From Anaerovibrio sp. (GTDB taxonomy: Bacteria; Bacillota; Negativicutes; Selenomonadales; Selenomonadaceae), in NCBI RefSeq assembly GCF_024697385.1, contig NZ_JAILFV010000203.1:1-45646 (forward strand): DNA of 45,646 bases, read 5' to 3'. Positions within the stretch are counted from its first letter, which is position 1. Each line of letters starts with the position of its first letter. The translations under genes and the position numbers were made by a program. The notes below the pieces were generated by a model. The model did no database searches. It had not been told where the DNA came from and saw only the letters and a list, made by a program, of their open reading frames with translations. Of this stretch, positions 1-8,556 are shown in pieces.

Positions 1-141
1 TTGTCGCAGACACTCACGACGCTGTCTGATACAGATGCGTCAATTTAGTAACTCGGTGTTAGAAATGTCTTCCCGTTCGACTTGCATGTGTTAAGCACGC
101 CGCCAGCGTTCGTCCTGAGCCAGGATCAAACTCTCCAAAAA
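1..141 (-). rRNA. rrs: 16S ribosomal RNA, 5' end (partial)
   Basis: The reverse complement of 116-135 is the universal bacterial 16S start (AGAGTTTGATCCTGGCTCAG). It is followed by the conserved helix 3-5 region and GTCGAACGGG at 81-72. The gene runs off the left edge, so only about 140 nt are present. The mature 5' end near 141 is estimated by analogy with other 16S genes. After GTCGAACGGG at least 71 nt of V1 sequence follow without reaching the closing GGCGAACGGG, against about 30 nt in E. coli, so helix 6 is extended here. The extension contains the hairpin arms CAGACA and TGTCTG (plus-strand 7-12 and 23-28). Confidence 0.97.
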
Positions 142-537
142 ATATATCTAACTCGGCCTTTTCACCATTATCTTTGTCACTCATCATCAGCTGCGTTCCA
201 TGTACATCAGTACACCATCACTTGCTGATTTCTTCGTTCCTCGATACTGGCAAAAATTCCTTCGTTATATACTCTCTCAGATAACTTTGAATGGCTCTAA
301 AGTTTCTAGAATTACCTTTGTAATAAAGGAATTTTAGTTTGGTCCGTCGTCAACATCTACCAATCAGCTGCGTCGCACGCGACTTGCTTTTTGGGATGTT
401 TTGACATGGGCAATATTTACCAATCGCTTTCGCTCTTGGATATTGCTCCAACAAACTATTGTATGTTTATTACTTCCGAAGAAATAATACCATCATCTGG
501 CTTGAATCATGTGTGCATGATTCCTGTTGCATTGTTT

Positions 538-552
538 AGTTTTCAAAGAACA
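538..552 (-). promoter_or_regulatory. boxA antitermination signal of the rRNA leader
   Basis: The minus strand reads TGTTCTTTGAAAACT, close to the boxA motif of Firmicute rRNA leaders, which is bound by NusB/NusE to allow antitermination. It sits about 30-45 nt downstream of promoter P2, the normal place. Confidence 0.75.
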
Positions 553-579
553 CCGCCAACTCCTTGAGTCAGCTTTTAC

Positions 580-608
580 ATAATATCTTAAAATCATGAC
601 CATGTCAA
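580..608 (-). promoter_or_regulatory. rRNA promoter P2
   Basis: A second TTGACA (603-608), 17-bp spacer and TATTAT (580-585) on the minus strand, 94 bp downstream of P1 with identical hexamers. Tandem promoters are usual for rrn operons. Confidence 0.88.
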
Positions 609-673
609 GATTTTCAATATTATATTTTGTTGCCCTGACTGCTTGTTCTAAATTAGCGCCGACAACATGGATA

Positions 674-702
674 ATAATACTCTCAAACAAACTCTTTGTC
701 AA
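674..702 (-). promoter_or_regulatory. rRNA promoter P1
   Basis: The minus strand has TTGACA (697-702), a 17-bp spacer, then TATTAT (674-679). An A-rich stretch upstream resembles an UP element. The -35 starts 12 nt after the cobC stop codon, with no terminator between. Confidence 0.9.
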
Positions 703-714
703 CCGTTTTTTGAT

Positions 715-1350
715 TTATTTCCACATATTACTATCCAGGAATTCTCCCTTGAGGTGTACCGTTGAATTCATAAGCTCTACAACCATACTTTCATCATATG
801 CAGTTATCAGATTAACTGCTGTATTGTCCTGACGGATATGCCACATATTATTAAGTGGCATTCCCAGGGCATAGGCCAACAGGGTCCTGATTACGCCACC
901 ATGAGCTGCTATAACGATATTTTCTCCCTCCGGGGATTTTATTATCTTCTTTAGCTTGGCCACAGCCCTGGCCTGAACATCAGCAAAGCTCTCACCATCA
1001 GGACAAGTCATTTCACCTGGGCATTTAAAAAGCTTTTCGTGTTCCACAGGCCATTTATCATGTATCTGGTCATAGGTCAGGCCCTCCCAGGCCCCAAAAT
1101 TAATTTCCTTAAAATCATCACAGCTTTTTACCTTCAACCCGAATTTACCAGCCACTGCTTTTGCTGTTTCCACTGCCCTGTTAAGAGAGCTTGAGTATAC
1201 TGCATCCACCTTGTCAAAAGGAAAATTTTCCTTCAGAAGCTGTGCCTGTCTCCGTCCCTGTTCACTTAATTCCACATCTGCCTGCCCCTGATATTTTCCC
1301 AGCTTATTCCAGGCAGTTTGTCCATGCCGTACCAATATTATTTTTTTCAT
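715..1350 (-). CDS. cobC: Alpha-ribazole phosphatase (CobC, histidine phosphatase family)
   Basis: 211 aa. It removes the 5'-phosphate of alpha-ribazole phosphate or adenosylcobalamin phosphate at the end of nucleotide-loop assembly. The histidine phosphatase signature LVRHGQT is at the N-terminus (catalytic His9), the mid-protein acidic region is present, and the second catalytic His is in AAHGG near residue 150. The length is typical. The start ATG follows an AGGTG ribosome-binding site that overlaps the end of cobD. The protein alone could be a general phosphoglycerate mutase-like phosphatase, but as the last gene of a nine-gene cobalamin operon CobC is the best call. The rRNA P1 -35 box begins 12 nt after its stop. 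Confidence 0.88.
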   Translation of the reverse strand: MKKIILVRHGQTAWNKLGKYQGQADVELSEQGRRQAQLLKENFPFDKVDAVYSSSLNRAVETAKAVAGKFGLKVKSCDDFKEINFGAWEGLTYDQIHDKWPVEHEKLFKCPGEMTCPDGESFADVQARAVAKLKKIIKSPEGENIVIAAHGGVIRTLLAYALGMPLNNMWHIRQDNTAVNLITAYDESMVVELMNSTVHLKGEFLDSNMWK

Positions 1351-1354
1351 TTTA

Positions 1355-2440
1355 TCACCTGTTTCTGCACTTTAGCAGTACTTCTCTGATTGCATCCACC
1401 AACAAGCTGTTTTCATGCTCTGTCCGTACTGCCGTCCTTATGTGAAAATCATCCAGTCCAGGATAATTACTGCAATCCCGGACCAGAATGTTCTGTCTTG
1501 CCAACAGTTCAACAAATTGACTGCTGCTCAATCCTGTTTTTTCTACACTGAACATGATAAAGTTCACCGTTGGGCTATATACATCAAGTTCTTCAAACGC
1601 TGAGAGTCTTTCGTATAATGCCTTCTTGTATTTTTGAATCAGCATTCTGGTTTTCTCCTGATAGTCAACATCCTTTAATGCAGCTACTCCCGCATACTGG
1701 GCCAAGAGATTAACATTCCATTGGTCCTTTCCGGCTTCCAGCATGTTAACAAGGTGTTCCCCGGCAACACAAAACCCCAGACGCAGGCCAGGAACAGCAA
1801 AAAACTTTGTCATGGAGCGTATAATCAATAAATTTGAATATTTATCAGCGACATCTATTAAGGTGTAATTTTCCTCATCTGTTAAGAAATCCAAAAAGGA
1901 TTCATCGATTATCAGATCAGTATCGCTCTGCGCTGATTTTTCCAGAATTTCCTCAAAGTCTCCCCTACTGATCAGACTGCCGGTTGGATTGTTGGGATTT
2001 CCCAATACAACTGCATCAACCTCCGGTATTTTTTCCATTAATCTTGTCTTGTTCAAGGCAAAATCATCTGCTTTGTCCAGATATTGATATTCCACTTCAC
2101 ATCCTGCAGCCCTTGCTCCTCGTTCATATTCACTAAAGGATGGCACCGGTATCAAAACTCTTTTTGGCCGCCTGGAGTGAAAATATACATACAGCAATTC
2201 TACTGCGCCGTTCCCCAATACTATATTTTTCATATTGGTTTTATAATGCACAGAAATAACCTGTTTCAGCTGCAATCCGGATGGATCAGGATAGTGAACC
2301 AGGTTATCAACATGTTTTATTATTGTATTTTTTACCTTATCAGATATTCCCAGTGGATTTATATTAGCGCTGAAATCATACAGCTCAGGCCTGCAGACTC
2401 CAGCGCTATATACATTGCCACCATGTTCAAATGGTCTCAT
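1355..2440 (-). CDS. cobD: L-threonine-O-3-phosphate decarboxylase (CobD)
   Basis: 361 aa, a PLP-dependent fold-type I aminotransferase-like enzyme. It makes (R)-1-amino-2-propanol O-phosphate, the linker between corrin ring and lower ligand. The N-terminus (HGGN, then DFSANINPLG) is the CobD signature that separates it from histidinol-phosphate aminotransferase. LGNPNNPTG and SMTKFFAVPGLRLGF carry the substrate and PLP-lysine regions. It follows pduX by 8 nt and precedes cobC by 4 nt. PduX makes its substrate, threonine phosphate, so the two adjacent genes supply the linker together. The start ATG has an AAGGTGAG ribosome-binding site. Confidence 0.9.
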   Translation of the reverse strand: MRPFEHGGNVYSAGVCRPELYDFSANINPLGISDKVKNTIIKHVDNLVHYPDPSGLQLKQVISVHYKTNMKNIVLGNGAVELLYVYFHSRRPKRVLIPVPSFSEYERGARAAGCEVEYQYLDKADDFALNKTRLMEKIPEVDAVVLGNPNNPTGSLISRGDFEEILEKSAQSDTDLIIDESFLDFLTDEENYTLIDVADKYSNLLIIRSMTKFFAVPGLRLGFCVAGEHLVNMLEAGKDQWNVNLLAQYAGVAALKDVDYQEKTRMLIQKYKKALYERLSAFEELDVYSPTVNFIMFSVEKTGLSSSQFVELLARQNILVRDCSNYPGLDDFHIRTAVRTEHENSLLVDAIREVLLKCRNR

Positions 2441-2448
2441 TACTCACC

Positions 2449-3312
2449 TTACCTCTGTCTGATAATCCAGCCCCCTGGAATCAGGCGCTCCACATCAAAA
2501 TATTCCATATGTGGAAATTTGTCGCCAATCATCCTGACAACATCCAGCACCTTTTTCATGGATTCATCCGGTTTAAACATTACTCCCAGCATAGTCCCAC
2601 TATGAGCCACATTCACACCTATTGCTCCCTGTGATTTAGCAAACTCTATAATCTCATCCAGCTGTGGCTTGGCCAACAGCTTTTGGTTTGCCAATGCACT
2701 GATAGTTGCTACCCTGCCTATATTTTCTGCAGAGAAATCCTTGGAAAGTGAATCAACGGCCTCCAACAACTCAGAAGGACTATCCGCATTCCCACTGTTA
2801 TCTGAATAATCAGAGTGAAAATCTATTGTATTTACAGTCCCACCAGTGTCAAACATGGCAATAATGATTTTAGGAACATTCTTATATGACCTTACAAGTT
2901 GACCTGTCATATAATTCATCAGGACTACGCCTTCATAAAAAACTCCATCCGTTGGTTCAATGCCGGCTGCAAGCTCTGCAACCTCTTCAGGTGCCAGTTC
3001 ATCGTCGATAGCCGTAGCCACAGCCTGTATGACCGCAACAATATCAGCTGTACTAGCAGCCATTCCCTTACCAGTAGGCAATTGTGATTCCAAGGCTAAT
3101 CCAAGAGGAAACTCCGTAAATCCCATATAATTCACAGTGTTCTTCAAGGCTATATTGGCTTTCTTCCCCAATCCGGTTTTTGCAGAGGTTCTTTCTGTCA
3201 CCAATGCTCTTGAATAAAGACCTATAGGACAAGTTACCAAAAAAGGCTGCCCATCCTTCCACCCCTGGGCAATCTCTCCACAGGAGCCAGGCACCAAAAC
3301 TTCTAAAAGCAT
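2449..3312 (-). CDS. pduX: L-threonine kinase, GHMP family (PduX)
   Basis: 287 aa. It phosphorylates L-threonine to threonine-3-phosphate, the CobD substrate. The N-terminus VPGSCGEIAQG is typical of PduX, and the GHMP ATP-binding loop is seen as PTGKGMAASTAD around residues 79-90. The C-terminal GHMP region has GVNVAHSGTMLG. The gene starts 1 nt after the cobS stop with GGGGGA as ribosome-binding site and lies directly before cobD, which supports the role. Other GHMP kinases (homoserine, mevalonate) are unlikely given this N-terminus and context. Confidence 0.88.
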   Translation of the reverse strand: MLLEVLVPGSCGEIAQGWKDGQPFLVTCPIGLYSRALVTERTSAKTGLGKKANIALKNTVNYMGFTEFPLGLALESQLPTGKGMAASTADIVAVIQAVATAIDDELAPEEVAELAAGIEPTDGVFYEGVVLMNYMTGQLVRSYKNVPKIIIAMFDTGGTVNTIDFHSDYSDNSGNADSPSELLEAVDSLSKDFSAENIGRVATISALANQKLLAKPQLDEIIEFAKSQGAIGVNVAHSGTMLGVMFKPDESMKKVLDVVRMIGDKFPHMEYFDVERLIPGGWIIRQR

Positions 3313-3313
3313 A

Positions 3314-4090
3314 TTATATTATCCCCCTCTCAAAAAGGTATGTTCCAAATATAAAGGCAATGATAACCACCAGCTCACACAATGTGGTCACAGCACCATA
3401 TACATCACCTGTCAGTCCGCCAAGAATCCGGGATACATAACAACCAAACAAGGCAGTAAAAACCATGGCATATAGTACAGCCAATGCAGCACTCCAGCCC
3501 CAGGGAAGTACAAACAATAGCCCGGAAACGAATGCAACCAGCAGCGTATTTCCCTTTGATGAATTTGTAAAGGACTTTCCCATGCCTTCCTTGCGGGCAT
3601 AGGGGAAAAGCGTTATGGCCATTACCATCATCATCCTGGAAATAATCGGCATAACAAAAAGAGCTACCGGTAATTGCTCCGCAGGCAAATCAGAAATCGC
3701 TGCATACTGCAAAAGAATAAACAATACAAAGGAAATTACCCCAAAGGCTCCGGAGCAGCTGTCCTTCATTATTTCGAGCATTCGCTCCCTGCTGCGCCCG
3801 GAAAACACTCCATCAACAGTATCCATCAGGCCGTCGCAATGAAGAGCCCCTGTACACAGAACCGGCAAAGTAACCAGTATAGCATTTACCAGGTGTTCCG
3901 GCATATCAAGGCCATAGGATGGCGCAAGACAACAGAGAATCCAGGCTGTACCACCATATATTGCCCCCAAGACTGCCCCCACAAGAGGAAAAAACTTCAC
4001 ACTTCTGCCAAAATCCTCCTCGGTCCAAACAGTCTGCTGCACGATATGGATCCTGGTCAAAAACTGCAAGCCTATCAGAAAACTCTGCAT
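3314..4090 (-). CDS. cobS: Adenosylcobinamide-GDP ribazoletransferase (cobalamin synthase)
   Basis: 258 aa integral membrane protein. It joins adenosylcobinamide-GDP with alpha-ribazole (phosphate). It begins with the family pattern GLQFLTRI, and LHCDGLMDTVDG followed by KDSCSGAFGV is the conserved acidic metal-binding and active-site region. Several hydrophobic helices fill the remainder. It starts immediately after the cbiB stop, so the two membrane enzymes of loop assembly are translated in tandem. Confidence 0.94.
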   Translation of the reverse strand: MQSFLIGLQFLTRIHIVQQTVWTEEDFGRSVKFFPLVGAVLGAIYGGTAWILCCLAPSYGLDMPEHLVNAILVTLPVLCTGALHCDGLMDTVDGVFSGRSRERMLEIMKDSCSGAFGVISFVLFILLQYAAISDLPAEQLPVALFVMPIISRMMMVMAITLFPYARKEGMGKSFTNSSKGNTLLVAFVSGLLFVLPWGWSAALAVLYAMVFTALFGCYVSRILGGLTGDVYGAVTTLCELVVIIAFIFGTYLFERGII

Positions 4091-5050
4091 TTAAAGCACT
4101 CCAATACTATATATTACACACAAAATATGACAAACAAGCAAAAACAATATTACATCCGTATACATCATACAAATTGTTTTAATAATGTGTTCCTTATTTA
4201 TTGTTTCATCCGGATCGCCCATATACGCCCTAAAATGAACTTTGCCAAAATATGAATTATAGCCGCCAAGCCTTATTTTCAATGCGCCGGCCACAGAGGC
4301 CTCAGCCCAGCCCCCATTAGGACTGGGATGTTTTCCCGCATCCCGCCACAGGATTTTCCAGGATTTTTTTCCATCATAACGAAGAATAAAGGCCGAAACC
4401 ACAAACAATAAGCCGGTAATTCTCGCCGGTATATAGCCAAGAACATCATCCAGCCTTGCGGATACCCGGCCAAAATACAGATATCGCTCATTTCTGTATC
4501 CTACCATGGAATCAAGGGTATTTACCGCCCTGTAAAGATAAGCCACCGGCAATCCTCCAATCAGGAAAAAAAATAACGGTGCTATGATTCCATCCACTGT
4601 ATTTTCCGCTATGGTTTCAACTGTAGCCCGGGAAACCTCTCCGGAATCCAGCTGATCCGTGTCCCGGCCAACTATCCAGCCCACCTTGTACCTGGCATTT
4701 TCCAAGTCACCTGCTGCCAAGTAGCCGTACAGTTCTTTGCCGGCAGCAGCCAGACTCTTGGGTGAAATTGTAAAGCTCAGCAAAAATGCCTCTATCAGCA
4801 TTGAGACATAATAATTGTTTAGCATATTCACAATATTCATTATACCATTTACCAATAAAAAGGTGAATAGCAAAACAATACAAGCCAGCAGGCCTCCCAA
4901 CATCAATTTTCTGGTATTGCTGTCTTCCTTCCTGTAAAGAGGTCCCTCCAACGCTGCAATCAGCTTGCCTATGAGTACCACAGGGTGAAAATTGCTCCGG
5001 GGATCTCCGATAACTGCATCAATCAAAAATGCCGCAATAGCTGTTATCAT
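4091..5050 (-). CDS. cbiB: Adenosylcobinamide-phosphate synthase (CbiB)
   Basis: 319 aa membrane protein. It attaches aminopropanol phosphate to adenosylcobyric acid. Family features are the N-terminal DAVIGDPRSNFHPVVLIG and the later ENTVDGIIAPLFF, plus several transmembrane helices. ATG at 5050 overlaps the cbiP stop as TGATG. A TTG three bases upstream is possible but less likely. The downstream neighbour cobS is adjacent without a gap. Confidence 0.93.
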   Translation of the reverse strand: MITAIAAFLIDAVIGDPRSNFHPVVLIGKLIAALEGPLYRKEDSNTRKLMLGGLLACIVLLFTFLLVNGIMNIVNMLNNYYVSMLIEAFLLSFTISPKSLAAAGKELYGYLAAGDLENARYKVGWIVGRDTDQLDSGEVSRATVETIAENTVDGIIAPLFFFLIGGLPVAYLYRAVNTLDSMVGYRNERYLYFGRVSARLDDVLGYIPARITGLLFVVSAFILRYDGKKSWKILWRDAGKHPSPNGGWAEASVAGALKIRLGGYNSYFGKVHFRAYMGDPDETINKEHIIKTICMMYTDVILFLLVCHILCVIYSIGVL

Positions 5051-6579
5051 CAATTCTCATCACCCATTATTTTCTCCAGTCTGACCATATCCATGTTCTG
5101 TTCAACTATATCTGCCAGACGCTCATAATTTTTCTGTTTCTCGGCCATAACATTCCGTGATGATTTCAATGGCAAAAGTCCCTTGGAGGTCCTTACTGCA
5201 TTTAGAAGCTGTCGCCGAAACTCATCATTGTCAAATATTCCATGAATATATGTTCCCAGTACATTACCGGAAGCTGTTACAGTCCCCTCCGTACTGCTGC
5301 ACTGCCCGCGACTGCGCTCTTTTATCACAAAAGGATGCCTGTCTGATTTGTCGACAAATTCCGTCTTGCCCGTATGAATTTCATACCCTGTTATATCATT
5401 CGCCTTAATCATTGCGCCCATAAATTCAAGCCCTGTACAATCTGCCTTTACTTGACTTGTCAGTTTTTTTTCTGCAAATACGGTTTCTACCCCCAAAAGC
5501 CCCAAGCCAGCAATTTCGTCATGCTCCGATTCTGTATGATGCGGATCCCGAATCATTCTTCCAAGCATCTGATAACCGCCACAAATACCTATCAATGGTT
5601 TTCCTTTGACGCTATGACCATTAAGCAGTCCGGACAATCCTGATTTGTTGAGATACATCATATCTTCAACAGTATTTTTACTGCCGGGCAAAATGACCAT
5701 GTCCGGATTCCCAAATTCATCGGTATTACGGACATAATAAAGGGATACATCTCCTTCATGAGCCAATGCATCAAAATCAGTAAAATTTGAAATCTTTGGA
5801 GTTTGAATAACAGCAATTTTTATATCGGCATCATCACGCACAGATACTTTTTCATCCAGGGATACCGAGTCTTCATCGTCTATTCCCATTTCCTCAATAT
5901 GAGGTATTACACCCAATACCGGTTTACCTGTTTTTTCCTCCAGAAAGTCTATGGCTGGTGTCAGCAGGCTGATATCTCCACGAAACTTGTTGATTACCAA
6001 GCCCTTCACCAGTTGACGCTCATCTTCATCCAGTAATTCCAAGGTGCCAACCAGTGAAGCCAATGCGCCACCTCTATCTATATCGGCAATCAAAAGCACA
6101 GGTGCATTAAGGTGCTTGGCCACCCGCATATTTACAATATCATTGTCCTTCAGATTTACCTCGGCAGGACTTCCTGCACCTTCAATCACAATGGTATCAT
6201 ATTCATCATCAAGTTGATTCAGGACAGACTTCACAGCATCAAAGGCTTTTAATGAGTATCCCTTGTGATATTCCCTGGCCGACATGTTTCCTACAGGTTT
6301 TCCCATAATGATCACCTGGGAACAGGAATTGCCAGTTGGTTTTAACAGCACCGGATTCATTTCCACTGTCGGTTCCAACCCTGCAGCCTCTGCCTGTGCT
6401 ACCTGAGCCCTGCCCATTTCTCCACCATCCCTGGTCACATAGGAATTAAGCGCCATATTCTGTGCCTTAAAGGGTACTACACGACTGCCCTTGCGATAAA
6501 AAATTCGGCACAGAGCCGTTGCCAATATACTTTTTCCCACATGGGATGATGTCCCCATGCACATAATTTTCCTAGCCAT
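5050..6579 (-). CDS. cbiP: Cobyric acid synthase, glutamine-hydrolysing (CbiP/CobQ)
   Basis: 509 aa. It amidates the b, d, e and g side chains of adenosylcobyrinic acid a,c-diamide. The N-terminal P-loop-like domain has GTSSHVGKS (residues about 9-17) and a DIDRGG motif. The C-terminal class I amidotransferase-like domain has the nucleophile in GICGGYQMLG. Length is normal for the family. The start has GAGGT at good spacing and lies 15 nt after cobU. Its stop is coupled to cbiB by a one-base overlap. Confidence 0.95.
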   Translation of the reverse strand: MARKIMCMGTSSHVGKSILATALCRIFYRKGSRVVPFKAQNMALNSYVTRDGGEMGRAQVAQAEAAGLEPTVEMNPVLLKPTGNSCSQVIIMGKPVGNMSAREYHKGYSLKAFDAVKSVLNQLDDEYDTIVIEGAGSPAEVNLKDNDIVNMRVAKHLNAPVLLIADIDRGGALASLVGTLELLDEDERQLVKGLVINKFRGDISLLTPAIDFLEEKTGKPVLGVIPHIEEMGIDDEDSVSLDEKVSVRDDADIKIAVIQTPKISNFTDFDALAHEGDVSLYYVRNTDEFGNPDMVILPGSKNTVEDMMYLNKSGLSGLLNGHSVKGKPLIGICGGYQMLGRMIRDPHHTESEHDEIAGLGLLGVETVFAEKKLTSQVKADCTGLEFMGAMIKANDITGYEIHTGKTEFVDKSDRHPFVIKERSRGQCSSTEGTVTASGNVLGTYIHGIFDNDEFRRQLLNAVRTSKGLLPLKSSRNVMAEKQKNYERLADIVEQNMDMVRLEKIMGDEN

Positions 6580-6594
6580 TTTCTACCTCATTTA

Positions 6595-7152
6595 TCAGAT
6601 ATTCTCAGAGATTTTTTTGATGTCCACCGGAATCCCGGATATTACCATATACACTTTTTCAGCAGCCTGGGCGAGCATCTGATTTGTCAATCCCGATAAA
6701 TCTCTGTATTCCCTGGCCAAGCGGCTGTTGGGAACTATCCCGGAGCCCACCTCGTTGGTAACAATTACTACCGTGGCATCAGAGGCTGTAATTGCCTTTA
6801 TCAGCTGTTGGATATTGTCGGTAACCAGTCTGTAATTTGCATCAAAATCGTCTATATCGTTGACAGTGCTCAATATATTGCTGATGTATATTGTCATACA
6901 ATCAAACAAAAACATATCATAGCTTTTGCCCTGTTTTTCAATCACCTCGTAGGCATTAAAGGGCTTCTCAAAGGTCTTCCATTCCTTGGGACGGCGCTCA
7001 CGATGCAGCTTTACCCTATATTCCATTTCCACATCGCTAACCTGGGATGTAGCAATATACCCGATTTTCTTGCCATATTTCGCAACATATCGTTCCGCAA
7101 ACGAACTCTTGCCACTTCTTGCCCCACCAGTAACCAAAATAATTTTTCCCAT
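6595..7152 (-). CDS. cobU: Adenosylcobinamide kinase / cobinamide-phosphate guanylyltransferase
   Basis: 185 aa bifunctional enzyme. It phosphorylates adenosylcobinamide and then transfers GMP, activating the corrinoid for CobS. The start of the protein is VTGGARSGKSSFAERY, the CobU P-loop (residues about 6-21). VIVTNEVGSGIVP and the C-terminal YMVISGIP are also typical. It lies 2 nt after cbiA and before cbiP. Confidence 0.95.
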   Translation of the reverse strand: MGKIILVTGGARSGKSSFAERYVAKYGKKIGYIATSQVSDVEMEYRVKLHRERRPKEWKTFEKPFNAYEVIEKQGKSYDMFLFDCMTIYISNILSTVNDIDDFDANYRLVTDNIQQLIKAITASDATVVIVTNEVGSGIVPNSRLAREYRDLSGLTNQMLAQAAEKVYMVISGIPVDIKKISENI

Positions 7153-7154
7153 TA

Positions 7155-8537
7155 CTATCCCTTATTTCCTCTAAAATTCCTGCAGGCTTCCACAAATTCT
7201 GATGCTGCATCCGGATAACCTGCAAAATGTATATGCAGATATGAGCCCAATACATTCCCCCTGACATAACCGCCAGGATAATGTACGCCATTTCTGGCCC
7301 GAACAAACTCAAAGGCCCTTTTCCCCTCTGTATTGTCTTCCCTGGGAAGCTCAACCGAAAAATGGAACTCATGTCCCTTGAGCACATCTCCCTTTTTCCC
7401 AAGGATTGTATCTGTCTGTAGCTCAGCCGAGACATAGCCTACCATCTGCAATTTGTTGTTCATTTTAACCCGGCATGGCAATATATCACACATGGGGAAT
7501 ACTTCGCCATTGAAAGCTTCCATTGAACTGCTCAAAAACATAAAGCCGCCACATTCGGCGTATATAGGCATGCCAGCAGCTGCTTCTTTTCTGATACTTT
7601 CAATAAGCTCAAGATTACTGCTTAATTTGTCTGCAAACATCTCCGGGAAACCGCCACCAAAAATCAGTCCATCCACCCGGGGAAGCTGTCGATCAGCAAG
7701 GGGGCTGAAATAAACAACTTCTGCACCCTGTTGTTCAAGGACACTGATACTCTCCGGATAATAAAAGGAAAATGCATCATCCCTGGCAATGCCGATACGG
7801 ACCTTTGGTAAGGTATTTTCATATATCTTGCCATCAGGCACATTAATTGCTGCCGCGCCCTCACCGACCTTTATTATTGCAGCAATATCCAACTCACGGG
7901 CCATGGCCTGTCCCATATCATCAACAACCTTAAGCTCTTGATTTTCCTCAACCGGCAATAATCCTAAGTGCCTTTCCGGCATAACAAGATCATCATTACG
8001 ATGAACCGCACCTAAAACCGGAATATTAAGATCAGCCATTGCCTCACGAATAATTCGTTCATGGTTATCTGAGCCAAGTCGGTTCAATATAACCCCAGCC
8101 AGCTGTACATCCTTGTCAAAGGATTTAAATCCCAGGGCAACTGCCGCTGCAGATGCTCCCATGGATTTGCAGTCCACAACCAATATTACCGGGGCATGTA
8201 GACATTTGGCAATCTCAGCAGAAGAGCTTATCCCGTTATTTCCACCATCATAAAGGCCCATAACGCCCTCGATCACAGCCAATTCAGCTCCACAGGCGGA
8301 TGCAGCAAATACTTCCACCATCTTTTCCCGGGGCATCAGCCAGGAATCAAGATTATGAGACGGCCTGCCACTGGCCAGCCTGTGATATCCGGGATCTATA
8401 TAATCAGGTCCGACCTTATAGGGCTGAACCTTTATTCCTTGTTGCCGCAGTGCCGCCAACAAGCCTGTAACTATTGTTGTCTTGCCGGAACCACTTTTAG
8501 TGGCAGCAACTACTATTCTTGGAATACGGCATTCCAT
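7155..8537 (-). CDS. cbiA: Cobyrinic acid a,c-diamide synthase (CbiA)
   Basis: 460 aa. It uses ATP and glutamine to amidate the a and c carboxylates of cobyrinate. The N-terminal dethiobiotin synthetase-like domain has the P-loop KSGSGKTT (residues about 14-21), and VIEGVMGLYDG is the family signature. The C-terminal amidotransferase-like domain has the nucleophile in YAECGGFMFL. It follows cbiC and has AAGGGGCG as ribosome-binding site. The shorter length and motifs separate it from CbiP in the same operon. Confidence 0.95.
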   Translation of the reverse strand: MECRIPRIVVAATKSGSGKTTIVTGLLAALRQQGIKVQPYKVGPDYIDPGYHRLASGRPSHNLDSWLMPREKMVEVFAASACGAELAVIEGVMGLYDGGNNGISSSAEIAKCLHAPVILVVDCKSMGASAAAVALGFKSFDKDVQLAGVILNRLGSDNHERIIREAMADLNIPVLGAVHRNDDLVMPERHLGLLPVEENQELKVVDDMGQAMARELDIAAIIKVGEGAAAINVPDGKIYENTLPKVRIGIARDDAFSFYYPESISVLEQQGAEVVYFSPLADRQLPRVDGLIFGGGFPEMFADKLSSNLELIESIRKEAAAGMPIYAECGGFMFLSSSMEAFNGEVFPMCDILPCRVKMNNKLQMVGYVSAELQTDTILGKKGDVLKGHEFHFSVELPREDNTEGKRAFEFVRARNGVHYPGGYVRGNVLGSYLHIHFAGYPDAASEFVEACRNFRGNKG

Positions 8538-8556
8538 ATACTACGCCCCTTAAATA

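Larger units (their letters stand above)
142..673 (-). other. rRNA operon leader (pre-16S 5' region)
   Basis: This stretch of about 530 nt lies between the rrn promoters and the mature 16S end and holds no credible gene; open frames in it are chance. It contains a boxA antitermination signal, promoter P2, and a strong hairpin at 410-446. That hairpin has GCAATAT and ATATTGC arms, with inner CCAA/TTGG and GCG/CGC pairing. The 11-mer ATCAGCTGCGT occurs twice, at 186-196 and 363-373. The leader presumably supplies one strand of the RNase III processing stalk; the partner would lie beyond the left edge. Confidence 0.75.

Noticed and set aside
493..702. Open frame of 69 codons on the minus strand in the rRNA leader, and an overlapping plus-strand frame
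   Set aside because: It lies between the rrn promoters and 16S, covers boxA and promoter P2, and has no recognisable protein pattern. It is leader RNA.
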